Shown here: positions 37,599 through 41,284 of the stretch, in pieces
How positions within the stretch are numbered: position 1 is the first letter of the stretch
Layout of the letters: every line of letters starts with the position of its first letter
Origin: Clostridium sp. Cult3
Lineage (GTDB): Bacteria; Bacillota; Clostridia; Tissierellales; Tepidimicrobiaceae
Length of the DNA: 41,284 bases
NCBI RefSeq assembly: GCF_021655115.1
Contig: NZ_PPXY01000011.1
Span: forward strand, 1-41,284
Direction: 5' to 3'
Translations under genes and position numbers: made by a program
Notes under the pieces: generated by a model
The model's database searches: none
What the model was told of the DNA's origin: nothing
What the model saw: only the letters and a program-made list of their open reading frames with translations

Positions 37599-38144
37599 AT
37601 GATGATGGAAATTTTAACAGCTAGAGAAAACAGATGGTTGTATACTAATACTTTAGTAGAAACATATAAACTACCTGTAATAATAATCACCCTAAACATC
37701 CCTGGAGAGCATAAGTATAATGAAGATTATTTATACTGCCACAATGCCATAACAAAGGATTTTGTAGATTGGTTATACTCTAGGAAATTATCTATCCTTT
37801 ATTTTGAGGCTAGAGTTGATAAAGACGGTCCAGAAGTCTTTATCATAGTTAATTCCAGCATTAATGATCTGAAAAAAATAGCCATTGATTTTGAAGAAAA
37901 CCACTTTTTAGGTAGAGTTGCAGATATAGATGTAAAAGGAAAGGATAAAAAAATGGTGAGCAGAAGGGATTTGGGTTTAGATGAAAGAAGATGTTTAATA
38001 TGTGATAATCCCGCTAGGAAATGCATATTGTCAAACACTCATACTTTGAAAGACCTTCTAATTGTTATAGATGAGCTAGTATCCAAGTACAAGTTAATGG
38101 AGGAGAACCCCAATGGAGCAGATAATTTCGAAAAAAATAGCTGA
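37599..38144 (+). CDS. citX: Apo-citrate lyase phosphoribosyl-dephospho-CoA transferase
   Basis: Attaches the prosthetic group to the serine of CitD. It has about 181 aa. Recognisable parts are LPVIIITLNIPGEHK near residue 26 (family: LPVITLTLNIPGP), RDLGLDERRCLICDNPARKC, and the C-terminal HTLKDLLIVIDELV. The start is uncertain: three consecutive ATG codons (37599, 37602, 37605) follow the citF stop without a clear ribosome site, so translation may rely on coupling to citF. The end overlaps citG by 32 nt. Confidence 0.88.
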   Translation: MMMEILTARENRWLYTNTLVETYKLPVIIITLNIPGEHKYNEDYLYCHNAITKDFVDWLYSRKLSILYFEARVDKDGPEVFIIVNSSINDLKKIAIDFEENHFLGRVADIDVKGKDKKMVSRRDLGLDERRCLICDNPARKCILSNTHTLKDLLIVIDELVSKYKLMEENPNGADNFEKNS

Positions 38145-38985
38145 ATTAGCTTTGAAATCAATGCTATATGAAGTAGTTACAGCACCTAAACCTGGACTTG
38201 TAGATAGTTACAATACTGGTTCTCATAAGGATATGGATGTATTTACTTTTATAGACAGCTCCATTTCCCTTTATCCTTATATGTATAAGTGTAGTCGATT
38301 AGGCTATAGATATGGAAGAAATAATCCAGATGAACTGTTTAAATATTTAAGGGATATTGGTATCAAAGCGGAGAGAGTAATGTTTAGTGCAACAAAGGGA
38401 GTTAATACACAAAAGGGATTGATATTTATTTTAGGTATTATATGTGCTAATGCAGCCAGACAGATATCTAGCGATAACAAGATATGTATAGGAGAACTTT
38501 GTCGTCTTTCATCTAATATGGTTCAAGGTATTGTGGATAGGGAACTTGTCTATTTAGACAAAACTAAGAAACCGGATAAATTGACAGCAGGAGAAATAAT
38601 ATATTTAAAATATGGGATAACTGGAATAAGGGGGGAGGTGGAGAATGGCTTTCCTACAGTTAGGAAATATGGTTTACCTAAACTTTATAGTAGCTTAGAT
38701 AGAGGCTTAAGCTTAAACAATGCTTTTGTCAACACTCTACTACAAATAATGATCTATGCAGAAGATACCAATGTGGTGTGGAGAGGCGGCATGGAAGCCT
38801 TAGAACTTATGCAAAATTCAGCAAAAAAAGCTTTGAATTTAGGGGGTATTACTACTACAAAAGGAAAAAATGCCATAGAGAAGATGGACAGATTATTTAT
38901 CGAAAAAACCATTAGTCCAGGAGGAAGTGCAGACCTTTTAGCTGCTACTATAATGTTTTATCTATTGGATAGAGAATTTAATTAA
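38113..38985 (+). CDS. citG: Triphosphoribosyl-dephospho-CoA synthase
   Basis: Makes the lyase prosthetic-group precursor from ATP and dephospho-CoA. It has 290 aa. The family motifs APKPGLVDSYNTGSHKDMD near residues 25-43, GVNTQKGLIF, GITGIRGEVENGFPTVRKYGLP and EDTNVVWRGG are clear. The ATG has GGAGGAG 7 nt upstream, inside the end of citX. In some bacteria citX and citG are fused; here they overlap. Confidence 0.94.
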   Translation: MEQIISKKIAELALKSMLYEVVTAPKPGLVDSYNTGSHKDMDVFTFIDSSISLYPYMYKCSRLGYRYGRNNPDELFKYLRDIGIKAERVMFSATKGVNTQKGLIFILGIICANAARQISSDNKICIGELCRLSSNMVQGIVDRELVYLDKTKKPDKLTAGEIIYLKYGITGIRGEVENGFPTVRKYGLPKLYSSLDRGLSLNNAFVNTLLQIMIYAEDTNVVWRGGMEALELMQNSAKKALNLGGITTTKGKNAIEKMDRLFIEKTISPGGSADLLAATIMFYLLDREFN

Positions 38986-39007
38986 AATTTGTATCGTGGT
39001 GATATAT

Positions 39008-40609
39008 ATGAATGAAACAAGAATTAGCCTGAAGAGGAAAATAATATTATATACCATAATAATCTTGCTATCGTCCGTAACTATTACTTTGTTTTTTGTT
39101 ACAAGATGGGCTACAAATAATGTGAAGTTAAAAGTGGAGAACAACAATATGAATACAGCGATCAATGTGGCTAATGCACCATTTATTGGTGACATTCTTA
39201 GAGAAGGAGATCCAGAAGGAATAATTCAAAACTATACTGATAAGGTATTGGATTCTTTAAAAGATATAAACATGATAGTGGTAGCAGATATGTATGGTTT
39301 AAGATATGCTCATCCTAACAAAGCTCGATTAGGACAATATTTTGTTGGCGGAGATGAAAAAAGGGTTATTGAGACAGGCCATAAATATATATCAGAAGCT
39401 ACAGGAACTCTTGGACATTCCCTTAGAGCTTTTGTACCTATCCATGACAGTAATGAGGAACAAGTGGGTTTTGTAATGGTAGGAACTTTAACTGATGGTA
39501 TAATAGATGATCAATATATTGCAGCAAAGAATATGGTATTCTATGCCATCGGTGGATTATCTTTAGGAGTTATAGGAGCAATACTACTGGCAACAGATAT
39601 TAAAGAGAGCTTGTTGGGATTAGAACCTTATGAAATAACTAGATTATATAATGAAAAAAATGCCATGTTAGAGGCAATTCAAGAAGGCATTATTGCCATA
39701 GATCATAATTCAAGAATTACTACCATAAATGATTCTGCTTTAAAGATATTGGGAGTTGACGATGGAAATGTCGTGGGCATGGAAATAGGAAAAGTATTTC
39801 CAAACAATAGCTTAGAAAGGGTTCTTGCTACAGGAGAAACAGAGATTGAAAAGGAAAGGATATTAAATGGTATCAATGTGGTAATCAACACCATACCTAT
39901 CGTCTATGAAGGAAATACTATTGGAGTCATAAGTACCTTTAGGGATAGAACGGAAGTAACCAGATTAGCTGAGGAGATTACTGGAGTAAACCAAATAGTG
40001 GATGCCTTAAGAGCAAATACCCATGAATTTATGAACAAATTACATGTAATATTAGGATTAATTCAAACGGGAAAATTAGATCAAGCTAAAAAACAGATAG
40101 TAGATATAAGAGAACAACAACAAAACATAACCAGCTTGGTTATGGATAAGATTAAAGATCCAGTAGTTTCAGCGTTGATAATAGGAAAATATAGTCGGGG
40201 GGAGGAATTAGGTATAGAGTTAATTTTAGATGAGGAATCCAATATAGAAAAAAATCATGGCAAAATACATAGCAATGTATTGACTACTATTTTGGGCAAT
40301 TTTATAGAAAATGCTTTAGAATCCATTATTGAAGATGAAAAGGATAATAAAAGGATATTACTGCGACTAAATGAAAATAGGGAGAGTATAAAAATAGAAG
40401 TAGAGGATACAGGCAAAGGAATATCCGAAGAAGATCTCCATAGGATATTTGAATATGGTTACAGTACAAAATCTAGTGGTAGAGGCATAGGACTTTCACT
40501 GGTCAAGGAGAGGGTGGAAAACTACAGTGGTAGAATAGATGTAGAATCTATACTTGGACAAGGTACAAAGATAGTAGCATGGATACCAAAGGAGGATAAA
40601 CATGACTAG
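39008..40609 (+). CDS. CitA/DcuS-family sensor histidine kinase
   Basis: 533 aa. A transmembrane helix (about 10-33) is followed by an extracellular PAS-like (PDC) sensor domain (about 35-175), a second helix (about 177-198), a cytoplasmic PAS domain (about 215-320), the phospho-acceptor His339 in THEFMNKLHVILG, and an HATPase domain with NFIENALES, DTGKGIS and GRGIGLSL. In the sensor domain, RYAHP and LRAFVPI match the carboxylate-binding residues of CitA and DcuS, so the ligand is probably a di- or tricarboxylate. The ATG at 39008 follows GGTGAT; an in-frame GTG at 38996 is within 11 nt of citG. The end overlaps the regulator gene by 8 nt. Confidence 0.9.
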   Translation: MNETRISLKRKIILYTIIILLSSVTITLFFVTRWATNNVKLKVENNNMNTAINVANAPFIGDILREGDPEGIIQNYTDKVLDSLKDINMIVVADMYGLRYAHPNKARLGQYFVGGDEKRVIETGHKYISEATGTLGHSLRAFVPIHDSNEEQVGFVMVGTLTDGIIDDQYIAAKNMVFYAIGGLSLGVIGAILLATDIKESLLGLEPYEITRLYNEKNAMLEAIQEGIIAIDHNSRITTINDSALKILGVDDGNVVGMEIGKVFPNNSLERVLATGETEIEKERILNGINVVINTIPIVYEGNTIGVISTFRDRTEVTRLAEEITGVNQIVDALRANTHEFMNKLHVILGLIQTGKLDQAKKQIVDIREQQQNITSLVMDKIKDPVVSALIIGKYSRGEELGIELILDEESNIEKNHGKIHSNVLTTILGNFIENALESIIEDEKDNKRILLRLNENRESIKIEVEDTGKGISEEDLHRIFEYGYSTKSSGRGIGLSLVKERVENYSGRIDVESILGQGTKIVAWIPKEDKHD

Positions 40610-41276
40610 GGTGTTAATAATTGAAGATGACCCTATGGTTGCACAGATTAACAAGAATTATATTGAAAGTGTAGAAGGATTTAAAGTGGTCAACATTTTT
40701 GGTGATGGAAACAAAGCATTAGAATATCTTGACAAAAAAACTGTTGATTTGATAATACTGGATATTTATATGCCAAAACTAGATGGCATAGACTTTCTGA
40801 AAAAAATGCGTAAAAATCAAGTAGATTCGGATGTTATTATGGTGACAGCTGCTAAGGAAGTCGATAAAATTCATGATGCTATGCAATTAGGGGTAGTAGA
40901 TTATCTAATAAAGCCTTTTGAATATGAAAGGTTGAAAAAATCCCTTGAAAACTATACTATGAGGGCAAATATATTAAAAAACAAAGATTCTGTTGACCAA
41001 GAAGATATTGATGCTATGATGACTGGTGCATCTACTTTTGAGGTTAGTTTACCGAAAGGATTGAATAAACTAACTTTAGATAGAGTTATATCCTTTATGA
41101 AATCCAACCAATCTGAAACTATGAGTGGTGATGAAATAGCAAAAGGAATAGGAGTTACCAAAGCAACAGTACGAAGATATATGAACTATTTACAAAAAAT
41201 AGGCTTGGTAAAACAAGAAGCAGAATATGGTTCTTTAGGTAGACCGTCTTATGTATATAGATATATTAATATCTAA
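40602..41276 (+). CDS. CitB/DcuR-family response regulator
   Basis: 224 aa: an N-terminal receiver domain with the acidic pair EDD at residues 8-10, phospho-acceptor Asp54 in LDIYMP, and the conserved Lys in IKPFEYERL, then a C-terminal helix-turn-helix (about 165-205; DEIAKGIGVTKATVRRYMNYL). It is the cognate partner of the overlapping sensor kinase gene and likely activates the preceding operon. The ATG follows AAAGGAGGAT. It is the last gene in the window, with 8 nt left after the stop. Confidence 0.92.
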   Translation: MTRVLIIEDDPMVAQINKNYIESVEGFKVVNIFGDGNKALEYLDKKTVDLIILDIYMPKLDGIDFLKKMRKNQVDSDVIMVTAAKEVDKIHDAMQLGVVDYLIKPFEYERLKKSLENYTMRANILKNKDSVDQEDIDAMMTGASTFEVSLPKGLNKLTLDRVISFMKSNQSETMSGDEIAKGIGVTKATVRRYMNYLQKIGLVKQEAEYGSLGRPSYVYRYINI

Positions 41277-41284
41277 GAAAGAGA

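Overview
The window looks like a chromosomal segment of a low-GC, endospore-forming, flagellated anaerobe of the Clostridia/Tissierellia type. This is inferred from the AT-rich sequence, strong GGAGG ribosome binding sites, sporulation genes (spoIID, spoIIQ, spoIIID), flagellar basal-body genes, and fermentative CoA-transferase and citrate-lyase-type genes. The species cannot be named from the sequence alone. No insertion sequence, prophage, CRISPR array or rRNA was seen; there is one tRNA gene (tRNA-Pro).

Layout. (1) 70-5190: housekeeping genes in the order familiar from Bacillus subtilis (ywlC/sua5, ywlE, rpiB, upp), then two envelope-glycan genes (tagO/wecA-like and mnaA/wecB). (2) 5201-9907: an apparent insert into that conserved order. 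It holds a PAS-PAS-AAA+-Fis enhancer-binding protein followed by thiolase and a two-subunit acetoacetate-type CoA-transferase. Between regulator and thiolase lie a textbook sigma-54 promoter (GG-N10-GC) and three copies of a TGTAG-N8-CTACA inverted repeat, which are likely activator sites. (3) 9999-17132: the full F1Fo ATP synthase operon (atpZ-like, atpI, atpBEFHAGDC). Its c subunit carries the complete sodium-ligand signature. (4) 17292-26109: ywmB, murA, spoIID, spoIIQ, spoIIID, mbl, flhO, flhP, a FlgJ-type rod-binding protein and a separate lytic transglycosylase, again matching the B. subtilis order up to flhP. Sporulation-sigma-like promoters precede spoIID and spoIIQ. (5) 26173-30091: a possible 25-residue membrane peptide, then on the minus strand a large secreted NAGPA-domain protein, a TtcA-like tRNA thiolase and tRNA-Pro. 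(6) 30092-30430: a non-coding gap with a 17-bp tandem repeat. (7) 30460-31902: two membrane proteins (COG2426-type and an AEC carrier). (8) 32171-41276: a ten-gene operon of a two-subunit aconitase-superfamily hydro-lyase, citC-D-E-F-X-G, and a CitA/CitB-type two-component system.

Functional picture. Region 2 is probably a self-contained, sigma-54-switched module that interconverts acetyl-CoA, acetoacetyl-CoA and acetoacetate. Region 8 encodes a complete prosthetic-group-dependent lyase with its own maturation enzymes, a dehydratase acting one step before it, and a dicarboxylate/tricarboxylate sensor. The usual assignment is citrate lyase. Pairing with a LeuC/LeuD-type hydro-lyase, and the absence here of a citrate carrier or oxaloacetate decarboxylase, leave open a mesaconase plus citramalate lyase route (methylaspartate pathway of glutamate fermentation). 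The sodium-type ATP synthase fits an amino-acid- or organic-acid-fermenting anaerobe that uses a sodium gradient.
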